From contig JADZGB010000010.1 of assembly GCA_020854105.1 (NCBI GenBank), positions 62,001 to 126,000 of the forward strand: a DNA stretch of 64,000 bases. The letters are read 5' to 3'. Below the pieces are notes generated by a model, which saw only the letters and a program-made list of their open reading frames with translations, had not been told where the DNA came from and searched no databases. Both the position numbers and the translations under genes were made by a program. Shown piece by piece: positions 49,016 to 57,481 of the stretch (its first letter is position 1; the number at the start of each line of letters is the position of its first letter). The stretch is from Burkholderiales bacterium. GTDB taxonomy: Bacteria > Pseudomonadota > Gammaproteobacteria > Burkholderiales > SHXO01.

Positions 49016-49076
49016 CCACACACGAGCGACACCGAATCCAGAATAACCGCCGGCAAGCCCCGGCGGTTTTTTTTTG
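48991..49076 (+). promoter_or_regulatory. Attenuator: intrinsic terminator with competing antiterminator
   Basis: Terminator: CCGCCGG (49047-49053) pairs with CCGGCGG (49060-49066), extended by two A-T pairs, followed by about nine T. Antiterminator: CGGCGG at 48991-48996, near the end of the leader frame, can pair with CCGCCG at 49047-49052 and block the terminator. A ribosome stalled at the Phe/Tyr/Trp codons (48950-48979) would leave 48991-48996 free; one that reaches the stop at 49013-49015 would cover it. Confidence 0.82.
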
Positions 49077-49130
49077 TCCGGCCGGAACCGGCGAGCCCGG
49101 CAAACGTTGACGATCAGGAGTACCAATGCC

Positions 49131-50255
49131 ATGCATGCCGTATCCGCAAATGCCGCCGAAGGTGGCCGTGGGTCCGTCGAGAAGACTTCCCGCACCGACG
49201 ACGAGAGGATCCGCAACGTGACCACGTTGCCACCTCCCGACCACCTGATCCGCTTCTTCCCGATCCGCGGCACGCCGGTCGAGGCGCTGGTGGCCGACAC
49301 CCGCGAGCGCGTGCGCCGCATCATCCAGGGCCGGGACGATCGCATGCTGGTCATCATCGGGCCGTGCTCGATCCACGACCCGGTCGCGGCGCTGGAGTAT
49401 GCGCGCCGCCTGGTCGAGCAGCGCGCGCGCCACGCCGGCGCGCTGGAGATCATCATGCGCGTGTACTTCGAGAAGCCGCGTACGACGGTCGGCTGGAAGG
49501 GGCTGATCAACGATCCCTACCTCGACGGCAGCTACCGCATCGACGAAGGCCTGCGCTTCGCGCGACAGCTCCTGATCGACATCAACAGGATCGGCGTGCC
49601 AGCCGGCAGCGAGTTCCTCGACGTCATCTCTCCGCAGTACATCGGCGATCTGGTGGCCTGGGGCGCGATCGGTGCGCGGACCACCGAGAGCCAGGTGCAT
49701 CGTGAGCTCGCCTCCGGCATCTCCGCGCCCATCGGCTTCAAGAATGGCACCGACGGCAACATCCGCATCGCCACCGACGCGATCCAGGCTGCTGCGCGCG
49801 CGCACCACTTCCTGTCCGTGCACAAGAACGGTCAGGTCGCCATCGTGGAGACGCGCGGCAACGACGATTGCCACCTGATTCTGCGTGGCGGCAAGGCGCC
49901 CAACTACCACGCGCAGTGCGTCACCGCCGCCTGTGCCGGACTCGAGGAGGCAAAGCTGCGTCCGGCGCTGATGATCGACTGCTCGCACGCTAATTCGAAC
50001 AAGCAGCACCAGCGCCAGCTGGAGGTCGCCCGCGACATCGCAGGACAGGTCATGAACGGCTCACGCAACGTCTTCGGCGTGATGGTGGAGAGCCATCTCG
50101 TCGGCGGCCAGCAGGCTTTCACGGCAGGCAGGGACGACCCGGCCCGGCTGGCTTACGGCCAGAGCATCACCGACGCCTGCCTGGGCTGGGACGACTCCGT
50201 GCAGATCCTGGAGATGCTGGCAGAGGCAGTCGAGCGGCGGCGGGGTCAGGGGTAG
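49131..50255 (+). CDS. aroG: 3-deoxy-7-phosphoheptulonate synthase, class I (AroF/AroG/AroH type)
   Basis: DAHP synthase, joining phosphoenolpyruvate and erythrose-4-phosphate at the entry to aromatic biosynthesis. The 374-residue protein starts at ATG 49131 behind AGGAG (49116-49120). Motifs LVIIGPCSIHDPVAALEYA, MRVYFEKPRTTVGWKGLINDP, GARTTESQVHRE, GFKNGTDGN and MIDCSHANSNK are those of the type I-alpha enzyme. Which amino acid inhibits it is not clear from sequence. Transcription is probably controlled by the upstream attenuator. Confidence 0.97.
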   Translation: MHAVSANAAEGGRGSVEKTSRTDDERIRNVTTLPPPDHLIRFFPIRGTPVEALVADTRERVRRIIQGRDDRMLVIIGPCSIHDPVAALEYARRLVEQRARHAGALEIIMRVYFEKPRTTVGWKGLINDPYLDGSYRIDEGLRFARQLLIDINRIGVPAGSEFLDVISPQYIGDLVAWGAIGARTTESQVHRELASGISAPIGFKNGTDGNIRIATDAIQAAARAHHFLSVHKNGQVAIVETRGNDDCHLILRGGKAPNYHAQCVTAACAGLEEAKLRPALMIDCSHANSNKQHQRQLEVARDIAGQVMNGSRNVFGVMVESHLVGGQQAFTAGRDDPARLAYGQSITDACLGWDDSVQILEMLAEAVERRRGQG

Positions 50256-50544
50256 ATTTAGACAGCATGCTGACAGCAACTCAACGCCATCCAGAAGTCA
50301 AGTTTTCAGACCATGGCCCGCCAATTTCCAATCATCGGACTATTGACTTCCAATTGGCCGCTCACCGTCGTCTTCTTCCGGACTGGCCAGATTTCAGTGT
50401 TGAGGATGAGGGAAAAGACCGTCTGACTGTATTCGCCGATTTCGCTCGCAGGACATCCCACAGTTCCGAGACGCCGTCTGCACGGCACTGCAGCGTAGCC
50501 AGACGGATCCAGCGGATGGTGTACCGATGACGAAAATCGACTGC
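50256..50544. other. Gap of 289 bases with lower GC and no recognised gene
   Basis: This stretch between aroG and the PIN-domain gene is visibly richer in A/T than its flanks. Short open frames exist on both strands (for example 50267-50530), but none has a ribosome site or a family pattern I recognise. It may be the remnant of a lost gene, perhaps the antitoxin partner of the adjacent PIN gene; that is conjecture. Confidence 0.5.
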
Positions 50545-50952
50545 CTATTGACCTCCGATCACCCGCACATCCCGCACCATTCGAAAATCGCGGTCATGGG
50601 TGACGAGAGCAAAGGCACCTGACACCACCACCGTTGCAAGCTGGATCGCATCGGGCAAGCGCAGTCGATGACGCGCGCGAAAGCGCGCGGCCGCAATGGC
50701 GATCTCCTCGGAAACCGGCATGACCGTCCAGCCGGCTCCCTTGGTCAACGCCGCTCGATACGTCTCGGCGAGGACCTCGTTCTCCCGGCCGATGGGACCG
50801 GCGAGCACCTCGACTAGCGTGATAGCGGAAAGTGCAATCGCGACCTCACCGCTGGCCGCGCGCTGAAAAAAGCCGGCGAACCGGGGGCGAGGGTGCGATG
50901 ATCTTGGAAGGTGCAGCAGCGCCACGCCACTATCGTCCACCCTGACCCGCAC
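50545..50952 (-). CDS. Orphan PIN-domain (VapC-like) protein, possibly degraded
   Basis: About 135 residues from a GTG at 50952. The four PIN acidic residues are present: Asp in VDDSGVALLHL, Glu in ITLVEVLAG, Asp in RLPDAIQLAT and Asp in VTHDRDF, so an RNase of VapC type is plausible. No antitoxin gene precedes it; the deacetylase gene ends two bases upstream. Residues between LLHL and RFAGFF look wrong, while the next frame reads QDHRTLAP there, as in relatives; two compensating single-base shifts would explain it. Confidence 0.6.
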   Translation of the reverse strand: MRVRVDDSGVALLHLPRSSHPRPRFAGFFQRAASGEVAIALSAITLVEVLAGPIGRENEVLAETYRAALTKGAGWTVMPVSEEIAIAAARFRARHRLRLPDAIQLATVVVSGAFALVTHDRDFRMVRDVRVIGGQ

Positions 50953-50953
50953 T

Positions 50954-51847
50954 TCAGCTCTGTCCCTTCACCCATGCCGCCACCTCCGCATGCGTGCCGA
51001 ACCACACGTCCCCTTTCGCCCGGGCATGCCGGATCAGCTCCTCCACGATCCAGATGCGCGAGCGATATCCCACGATGTGCGGATGGAAGGTGAGCTGGCA
51101 CAGCCCGCCTTCCTCCCAGGCGGCATCGAACTCGCGGCGGAAGACGTCGAACACGTCCGCCGGCGGCGTGTACGGCCGCAGCCCCTGGAAGCGGTGCATC
51201 ATGAAGTACACGGCGTCGTCGCGCACCCACTCCACCGGCACTTCCACGATGCCGCTCGGTTCGCCGTCGAGCAGCAGCTCGTAGCAGTCCTCGTCGGCCA
51301 TCAGCGAGGAGTCGTACAGCAGCCCCATCTCCTTCTCGATGCGCAGGGTGTCGGGGCTGAAGTCCCACGACGGCGTGCGCAGCCCCACCGGCCGCACGCC
51401 GGTGATTTGGGCGAGCGTGTCGGCCGCACGCAGCATCAGGTCGCGCTCGTTCTCGTAGGGCAGCACCGAGTTGAGCTCGTGGATCCAGCCGTGGATGCCG
51501 ATCTCGTGGCCCTCGGCGACCAGTTCGCGCTGCTCGTCCGGATAGGTGAGGCCCACGACCGCCGGCACGTAGAAGCTCGCGCGCACGTCGTACTTCCTCA
51601 GCAGCGCGAGGATGCGCGGCACGCCGACGCGATTGCCGTATTGGCCCCAGGCCATGCGGCCGATGGACTTGCCGCCGTCACGCAGCTCGTTGGTCTCGTG
51701 ATCGGAGTCGAAGGACAGCGCCACCGCGCAGCGCGCGCCGTCCGGCCACGTCGCCGGCGCCAGCCGGCGCCCGGCCCGTACCTGGTTCAGCAGCCTGCGC
51801 CAGTGCGCCTCGGGCCATTGCCAGGGCTGGAGTTCCCTGTCACTCAT
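50954..51847 (-). CDS. Polysaccharide-deacetylase-fold protein, PuuE/allantoinase-like
   Basis: Carbohydrate-esterase-4 (NodB) fold, 297 residues, no signal peptide. Metal site: FDSDHE (Asp-x-x... His) and HEIGIHGWIHE (His-x3-His). Catalytic and structural blocks GVPRILALLRKYDVRASFYVPA, LRTPSWDFSP and CQLTFHPHIVGYRSR are like the cytoplasmic PuuE group, which open cyclic amides rather than deacetylate sugars. Next to an MFS carrier, an SDR and an enolase-type enzyme, it probably belongs to a small-molecule catabolic route. Confidence 0.85.
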   Translation of the reverse strand: MSDRELQPWQWPEAHWRRLLNQVRAGRRLAPATWPDGARCAVALSFDSDHETNELRDGGKSIGRMAWGQYGNRVGVPRILALLRKYDVRASFYVPAVVGLTYPDEQRELVAEGHEIGIHGWIHELNSVLPYENERDLMLRAADTLAQITGVRPVGLRTPSWDFSPDTLRIEKEMGLLYDSSLMADEDCYELLLDGEPSGIVEVPVEWVRDDAVYFMMHRFQGLRPYTPPADVFDVFRREFDAAWEEGGLCQLTFHPHIVGYRSRIWIVEELIRHARAKGDVWFGTHAEVAAWVKGQS

Positions 51848-51876
51848 CTGCACATCTCCTCCTGCAGCCCGACGTT

Positions 51877-53175
51877 TCAGGCGAGTTCCTCGTGCGCGGT
51901 CTCGGGCAGACGCGCGATGACCAGGGTGGATACGATGGCCGCGCCGATCACGTACCAGGTCGGCGACAACGGCGAGCCGGTGCGCCCGATCAGCCAGGTG
52001 GCGATGAAGGGGGCGAAGCCGCCGAAGATCGCCACCGCCAGGCTGTAGCCGGCGGACATCCAGGTCGAGCGCATGCGCGTGGGGAAGATCTCCGCAATGG
52101 CGGCCGGACCGGGACCAGAGAACGCAGCGATCATGCAGGCGAACAGCACCTGGACCGCCATCACCACGGCCAGCGTGCCCTGCGCCACCATGGCGTCGAA
52201 CAGCAGGTGCGACAGCAGTGCGAAGGAGAGGCAGCACGCCAGCAGCAGCGGCTTGCGGCCGACGCGGTCGGACAGCGCCCCCGCGAAGGGAATGACGATC
52301 ACCAGCACCAGCAACCCGAGCGTGTTGGACCACAGCGCCTCGGTGCGGGTAAGGCCGACGTGCTTCTGGGTGAACGTCGGCATGTAGGTGAGCATCATGT
52401 AGTAGGAACTGGTCCACAGCACGGTGAAGCCGAAGGCTTTCGCCGCGAGCGAAACGGGCGAGGGCAGCGCGTCGTCCGACACCTGCGTCCGTGCCTCGCG
52501 GAACGCGGGCGTCTCGTCGATGTTGCGGCGCATGTAGATGCCCACGGGCGCGAGGATGCCGCCAAGCAGGAAGGGGATGCGCCAGCCCCAGGACTCCATG
52601 TCCTGCGGCGTGAGCACGGTGCTGAACAGTGCCGCGATGCCGGATCCGAGCAGCAGCCCCGCAGCGAGGCTCGACTGCTGGAAGCTTCCGTACAACCCGC
52701 GCCTGCCTTCGGGCGCCCACTCGACGATGAAGGCGGTCGATCCGCCCCATTCACCGCCGGCGGCGAAGCCCTGCAGCAGGCGCGCGGCAACGAGCAGCGC
52801 GGGCGCCCACAGGCCGATACTGCCGTAGGTCGGGATCAGGCCGATGAGCACGGTACCGAAGGCCATCAGGAAGATGGTCAGCATGAGCGCGGCCTTGCGT
52901 CCGCGCACGTCGCCTAGCCGCCCGATCAGGATCCCCCCGAGCGGGCGCACCACGAAGCCCACGCCGAAGGTGGCGAAGGTGGACAGCAGTGCGGTCTTCT
53001 CGTCCTCCTGCGGGAAGAAGTTCTTCGCGACGATGGTGGCGAGGTAGCCGTAGACGGCGAAGTCGTACCACTCGAGCAGGTTGCCCATCACCGCCGCGGT
53101 GACGGCCTTGCGGCTGGTCAGCGGGCTGCGCCCCTGCGCCAGGCTCCGCTCGTCGCCCGGCTTCAGTTCACCCAT
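51877..53175 (-). CDS. MFS transporter, metabolite:H+ symporter (MHS) family
   Basis: Twelve-span carrier of 432 residues. MGNLLEWYDFAVYGYLATIVAKNFFP at the start, RPLGGILIGRLGDVRGRKAAL in the 2-3 loop and LLQGFAAGGEWGGSTAFIVEWAP are the MHS (ShiA/ProP/citrate) marks. Such carriers import organic acids with protons. It overlaps the end of the SDR gene by 13 bases, so the two are translated from one mRNA. Confidence 0.94.
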   Translation of the reverse strand: MGELKPGDERSLAQGRSPLTSRKAVTAAVMGNLLEWYDFAVYGYLATIVAKNFFPQEDEKTALLSTFATFGVGFVVRPLGGILIGRLGDVRGRKAALMLTIFLMAFGTVLIGLIPTYGSIGLWAPALLVAARLLQGFAAGGEWGGSTAFIVEWAPEGRRGLYGSFQQSSLAAGLLLGSGIAALFSTVLTPQDMESWGWRIPFLLGGILAPVGIYMRRNIDETPAFREARTQVSDDALPSPVSLAAKAFGFTVLWTSSYYMMLTYMPTFTQKHVGLTRTEALWSNTLGLLVLVIVIPFAGALSDRVGRKPLLLACCLSFALLSHLLFDAMVAQGTLAVVMAVQVLFACMIAAFSGPGPAAIAEIFPTRMRSTWMSAGYSLAVAIFGGFAPFIATWLIGRTGSPLSPTWYVIGAAIVSTLVIARLPETAHEELA

Positions 53176-53918
53176 TGGCCGCCGTCCACGTCGATGATCT
53201 CGCCGGTGAGATAGTTCGGCTCCACCGTGGCGAGGAAGACGATCACCGCCGCGACGTCCTCCGGCGTGCCCACGCGCGCCATCGGAATGGACCGCACGAT
53301 CGCTTCACGCTGCGCGGCGATCAGTCCCGCGGTCATCTGCGTCTCGATCGACCCGGGGCACACGGCATTCACCATGATGTGCGGCGCCAGCTCCTTGGCC
53401 AAGCCGCGCGTCAACCCGAGCACGCCCGCCTTCGAGGCGCAGTAGGCGAACTTGCTGACCGCCGACCGCGCGCCGCCGGTGTGCGCGCTCACGGAGGACA
53501 CGTTCACGATGCGCCCGGCGCCTCGTACCAGCATGGCGGGAACTGCCGCCCTGCACCAGTTGAAGCAGCTCTTCAGGTTGACGTCGATGGTGCGGTCCCA
53601 CTCCTCCTCGGTGATGTCGAGCAGGCGCTTTGGCTGCGACATGCCGGCATTGTTGACCAGCAAGTCGATGCGGCCGAAGCGCTCGACCACACGTTCGGCA
53701 TGCCGCTGCACGCCGGAGAAGTCGCTGGTGTCACCGGGCAGCAGCATCCACGAGGCGCCCAGTTCGCCGATGCGCTGTCCGGCGACGTTGAGCGCCGCGA
53801 CGTCCAGGTCGGCGAGCGCGACGCGAAAGCCCTTGCGCGCGAGTTCGGTCGCGGTGGAGAAGCCGATGCCGCGCGCGGCGCCGGTGACGATGGCAACGGG
53901 GAGAGGAGCGTCCGACAT
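53163..53918 (-). CDS. Short-chain dehydrogenase/reductase
   Basis: Classical SDR of 251 residues, FabG-like. NAD(P) loop TGAARGIGFSTA, NNAGMS, catalytic Ser in VSSVSAHTGG and the YCASK Tyr-x3-Lys pair are intact; it ends with the usual ITGEIIDVDGGQWVN-type C-terminus (here YLTGEIIDVDGGQWVN). An Asp at the end of the second strand (ADLD) suggests NAD. Probably oxidises the alcohol intermediate of the pathway served by the adjacent carrier. Confidence 0.93.
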   Translation of the reverse strand: MSDAPLPVAIVTGAARGIGFSTATELARKGFRVALADLDVAALNVAGQRIGELGASWMLLPGDTSDFSGVQRHAERVVERFGRIDLLVNNAGMSQPKRLLDITEEEWDRTIDVNLKSCFNWCRAAVPAMLVRGAGRIVNVSSVSAHTGGARSAVSKFAYCASKAGVLGLTRGLAKELAPHIMVNAVCPGSIETQMTAGLIAAQREAIVRSIPMARVGTPEDVAAVIVFLATVEPNYLTGEIIDVDGGQWVN

Positions 53919-54093
53919 GTCTTCTCGAGGCTCGCATGCTCGTGGGGAGGGCAGATGCTACCACCGGTATCGGATGCGCAGCCTCGGTCATCCCGGTGCA
54001 CGACACCTGATTCTTCTCCGGTGCCCGGACCTCCGCCGGGGCGACGAGACGCTCGACATGCTACCGTGCGGTCATGACAGAACGGAGAACGTC

Positions 54094-55248
54094 ATGGGAG
54101 AGAGCTCGCTGCGCATCGTGGACGTGAAGGCCTACCCGACCTCCTTTCCGGTCGATCCGAAGAACAGCGTGACGCTGGGCGTGGGCCGCGCGGTCAAGCG
54201 CGACGCGGTCATCGTCAAGGTCACCACGCAGAGCGGCCTGGTCGGATGGGGTGAAGCGCACCACGGACGCGCGCCCGGATCGGTCGCGCATCTCATCGAC
54301 AACACGCTGCGCGGACTGGTCGTCGGGCAGGACGCGCACGACGTGGTGGGCGTGTGGTGGCGCATGTACGAGAAGCAGCTCGCCAGTCACGGAATGGGTG
54401 CTGGCGCCTCACTCGCCATCTCGGGCATCGACCAGGCGCTGTGGGACATCCGCGGCAAGGCGCTGGGCGTGCCGCTGTACCAGCTGCTCGGCGGGCGCTC
54501 CAGGCGGGTACCGGCCTACGCGGGCGGGGTCTCGCTCGGCTATCAGGATCCGCAGGCGCTGGTGGCCGAGGCGCAGCCGCACGTGGCAGCCGGTTACAGG
54601 GCGGTGAAGCTGCGCGTGGGTGACACGCCCGCCCGGGACATCGCGCGCGTGGAGGCGGTGCGCAGGGCGCTGGGCGAGGACATCGTGATTCTCGTCGACG
54701 CCAACATCGGCTACACCGTGAAGGACGCGCGCCGGGCCATGCCGGCGTTCGAGGATCTGGGCGTGGGCTGGCTCGAGGAGCCATTCCCGCCGCACGATCA
54801 CGCCAGCTATGCGCAGGCCTCGACCTTCGCCAGCGTGCCGCTGGCCGCGGGCGAGAACCACTACACGCGCTTCGAGTTCCATCGCGTGATCGAGGATCGC
54901 GTCATCACCATCCTGCAGCCCGACCTGTCGAAATCGGGCGGCATCACCGAGTGCCTGCGCATCGCGCACATGGCGTCGGGGTGGAAGCTGCCGATCAACC
55001 CGCACTCGTCGATGACGGGAATCAACATGGCGGTGTCGATCCATTTCCTGTGCGCCATCGACAATCCCGGCTACTTCGAGGGCGACGTGTCGAAGGACAA
55101 CAGGTTTCGCGACGAACTGGTGAGCACACCCTACACGGTGGGCAGCGACGGCTGCGTCGCACCGCTGGAAGGACCGGGCATCGGCGTGGAGGTGGACGAG
55201 GCGTTCCTGGCGAAGCATCCGGTCATCCAGGGCCTGGCCTATGTCTGA
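54094..55248 (+). CDS. Enolase-superfamily enzyme, mandelate racemase/muconate lactonizing group
   Basis: Mg-dependent acid-sugar dehydratase or racemase type, 384 residues. Capping domain with LRIVDVKAYPTSFPV and VGWGEAHHG, then the barrel: AVKLRVGDTP (base Lys), VDANIGYTV (metal Asp), WLEEPFPPHD (metal Glu), AAGENHYTRFEF (metal Glu) and NPHSSMTGINMA. Substrate unknown. Divergent from the SDR; the 175-base gap between them shows no clear operator. Its stop codon lies in the first unit of the 14-bp repeat. Confidence 0.92.
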   Translation: MGESSLRIVDVKAYPTSFPVDPKNSVTLGVGRAVKRDAVIVKVTTQSGLVGWGEAHHGRAPGSVAHLIDNTLRGLVVGQDAHDVVGVWWRMYEKQLASHGMGAGASLAISGIDQALWDIRGKALGVPLYQLLGGRSRRVPAYAGGVSLGYQDPQALVAEAQPHVAAGYRAVKLRVGDTPARDIARVEAVRRALGEDIVILVDANIGYTVKDARRAMPAFEDLGVGWLEEPFPPHDHASYAQASTFASVPLAAGENHYTRFEFHRVIEDRVITILQPDLSKSGGITECLRIAHMASGWKLPINPHSSMTGINMAVSIHFLCAIDNPGYFEGDVSKDNRFRDELVSTPYTVGSDGCVAPLEGPGIGVEVDEAFLAKHPVIQGLAYV

Positions 55249-55354
55249 TCCCGGCCGTCTGATCCCGGCCGTCTGATCCCGGCCATCGATCACGGCCGTC
55301 TGATCACGGCTATCCAATCACGGCTGCCTGATCACAGCCTTCCGATCACAGCGC
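55244..55354. repeat. 14-bp minisatellite, eight copies, between convergent genes
   Basis: Unit TCTGATCCCGGCCG. Copies 1-3 (55244-55285) are nearly perfect, copy 4 is 13 bases, copies 5-8 (55299-55354) drift to TCCGATCACAGC. The TGA in unit 1 (55246-55248) ends the enolase-type gene, and TCA in unit 8 (55346-55348) gives the stop of chrA on the other strand. Nothing else lies between the two genes. Confidence 0.9.
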
Positions 55355-56542
55355 CCGCAGGAGCACGCCGCCCGCGGCACTGAGCAGCACCACCAGCCAG
55401 GGACTGAGCCTGAACACCGCCAGGAGCAGGAAGGCGGCGAGCGCGAGGGCGAACTCCTGCGCGGAGCGCACGGCGCTCACCCATGCAGGATCGTACAGGG
55501 CGACGAGGAGCAGGCCGACCACCGCGGCGTTCACGCCGGCGAGTGCCTTGCGCACCGATGCGTTGCCACGCAGGCGATGCCAGAACGGCAGCACGCCGAT
55601 CACCAGCAGCAGCGATGGCAGGAACACCGCGACCAGGCACAGCATGCCGCCCAGCCATCCGCCGAGCTGCGGCTGCATGACGGCGCCCAGATAGGCGGCG
55701 AAGGTGAACAGGGGGCCCGGCACCGCCTGCGCCGCGCCGTAGCCGGCGAGGAAGGAGTCGGCGCTGATCCAGCCGGGCGGAACCAATTCCGACTCGAGCA
55801 GCGGCAGCACCACGTGACCGCCGCCGAACACCAGTGCACCGGTGCGATAGAAGCTGTCGAACAGCGCCAGGGCCTGCGACGTCCCGGCGCCCGCCAGCAG
55901 CGGCAGCACGACCAGCAATCCGGCGAACAGCACCAACGCGGCAATCGCGCTGTTGCGCGACACCGGCACGTGCAGCGGGGGAGCGGGCGATGCCTCCTCG
56001 ATCCTGATCAGTGCCCAGCCGGCGAATGCCGCGAGGACGAGGAACACGACCTGCATGAGCGAGCCCGGCCAGAGCAGCAGTCCGATGGCGGTGAGCAGTG
56101 CGAAGGCGGCGCGCGTCCGGTCCGGGCACAGGCTGCGCGCCATCGACCACAGCGCCTGCGCCACGACCGCCACCGCCGCGATCTTCAACCCGTCCAGCAC
56201 GCCGGTATGCAGCCATCCCTCGAATGCCTTCACGCCGGCCGCGAACAGGATGAGCAGGATGGCGGAGGGCATGGTGAAGCCCAGCCACGCCACCAGCGCT
56301 CCCGGCAGACCGCCGCGCAGGATGCCGAGCGACATGCCGACCTGGCTGCTGGCCGGTCCCGGGAGGAACTGGCACAGCGCCACCAGATCCGCGTAGGTCT
56401 CCTCGTCCAGCCAGCGGCGGCGGCCGACGAACTCCTCCCGGAAGAAGGCCAGGTGGGCCACCGGCCCGCCGAACGAAGTCACGCCCAGCTTGAGAAATGC
56501 CAGGAAAATGTCGGCAAGCGACGAGGGGTGGTGCACGCGCAT
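55346..56542 (-). CDS. chrA: Chromate ion transporter ChrA, two-domain form
   Basis: CHR-family membrane carrier of 398 residues with two homologous halves. The first has LGVTSFGGPVAHLAFFREEFV and CQFLPGPASSQVGMSLG; the second has GALVFGGGHVVLPLLESELV and AQAVPGPLFTFAAYLGA. Long-form ChrA proteins export chromate and give resistance; some homologues carry sulphate. No chrB or sulphate gene is nearby. It is convergent with the enolase-type gene across a minisatellite. Confidence 0.93.
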   Translation of the reverse strand: MRVHHPSSLADIFLAFLKLGVTSFGGPVAHLAFFREEFVGRRRWLDEETYADLVALCQFLPGPASSQVGMSLGILRGGLPGALVAWLGFTMPSAILLILFAAGVKAFEGWLHTGVLDGLKIAAVAVVAQALWSMARSLCPDRTRAAFALLTAIGLLLWPGSLMQVVFLVLAAFAGWALIRIEEASPAPPLHVPVSRNSAIAALVLFAGLLVVLPLLAGAGTSQALALFDSFYRTGALVFGGGHVVLPLLESELVPPGWISADSFLAGYGAAQAVPGPLFTFAAYLGAVMQPQLGGWLGGMLCLVAVFLPSLLLVIGVLPFWHRLRGNASVRKALAGVNAAVVGLLLVALYDPAWVSAVRSAQEFALALAAFLLLAVFRLSPWLVVLLSAAGGVLLRAL

Positions 56543-56625
56543 GCATGCATTCTATCGCCGGGCCCGTGTGCAACCGTCGTGCAATACTTCCGTCACCCGC
56601 CAGATTGGCCCACGAGAGCACCCCC

Positions 56626-57390
56626 ATGCACGAGATCGAACTCGACCGGCACGACGATATCGCCCTGGTGCGGCTGAACCGCCCAGACTCGCTCAACTCG
56701 GTCAACCGCGCCATGCGCGAGGCACTGATCGCCACGCTGAATGCGCTCGGCGCCGAAGCCGGCGTGCGCGGGGTGGTCATCACCGGCGCCGGTGAGCGTG
56801 CATTCTGTTCCGGGCAGGATCTGGCCGAGACGATGCAGTACACCATCGACGACGTGGACGACTGGCTCACCCGCCAGCATGCGATGTATCAGGCGGTGCG
56901 CGATCTCGACAAGCCGTGCATCGCCGCATGGAACGGCGTGGCGGCCGGGGCCGGATACCAGATCGGCCTGTGTGCCGATCTGCGCGTGGGCTATCCCGAG
57001 ATGAAGCTCGGCCAGCCCGAGATCAGGGCAGGTCTGGCGAGCATCGTCGGCTCCTGGCTGATGACCCAGCACCTGCCGCTGTCGCTCAATCAGCAACTGT
57101 CCATCTCGGGCGAACTCATCACCGGGCAGCGCGCCTACGAGATCGGGCTGATCAACTACCTCGTCCCGCGCGAGCAGGTGCTCGACAGGGCGATGAGCGT
57201 TGCACACGAGCTGGCGAAGCTCGGCACGACGGCGTTGCGGCTGACCAAACAGCGCTTCCGCGAACTGACGCAGCCCGGCTTCGACGCGGCACTGGCGAGC
57301 GCGAAGCAGATGCAGAAGGAGGCGTATCGCAGCGGGGAACCGCAGGCCGCCATGAAGAAGTTCCTGGAGGCCAAGGGAAAGAAGGGTTAG
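56626..57390 (+). CDS. Enoyl-CoA hydratase/isomerase family protein
   Basis: Crotonase-fold enzyme of 254 residues. LVRLNRPDSLNSVNRAMREAL, GAGERAFCSGQDLAE (oxyanion-hole Gly) and AAWNGVAAGAGYQIGLCADLRVG are typical, as is the C-terminal basic tail. The usual catalytic Glu region reads QPEIRAGLASIVGSWLM, unlike textbook hydratases, so the reaction is uncertain. Start ATG 56626 from the domain; no good ribosome site is visible. Confidence 0.9.
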   Translation: MHEIELDRHDDIALVRLNRPDSLNSVNRAMREALIATLNALGAEAGVRGVVITGAGERAFCSGQDLAETMQYTIDDVDDWLTRQHAMYQAVRDLDKPCIAAWNGVAAGAGYQIGLCADLRVGYPEMKLGQPEIRAGLASIVGSWLMTQHLPLSLNQQLSISGELITGQRAYEIGLINYLVPREQVLDRAMSVAHELAKLGTTALRLTKQRFRELTQPGFDAALASAKQMQKEAYRSGEPQAAMKKFLEAKGKKG

Positions 57391-57481
57391 GACCGGATGC
57401 CGGCGGTGGATTCCGCCTTCGCCGTAATGCCAAACCTTCGTCGCCACGGCGGACCCTGCCCCGGAGTGCTTCAATCCGGGG

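Noticed and set aside
50267..50530. 87-codon open frame in the low-GC gap
   Set aside because: No ribosome site or recognisable family; a 60-codon frame on the other strand competes equally well.
55244..55354. CRISPR-like array
   Set aside because: The 14-bp units abut without spacers and diverge steadily; it is a minisatellite. No cas gene is near.
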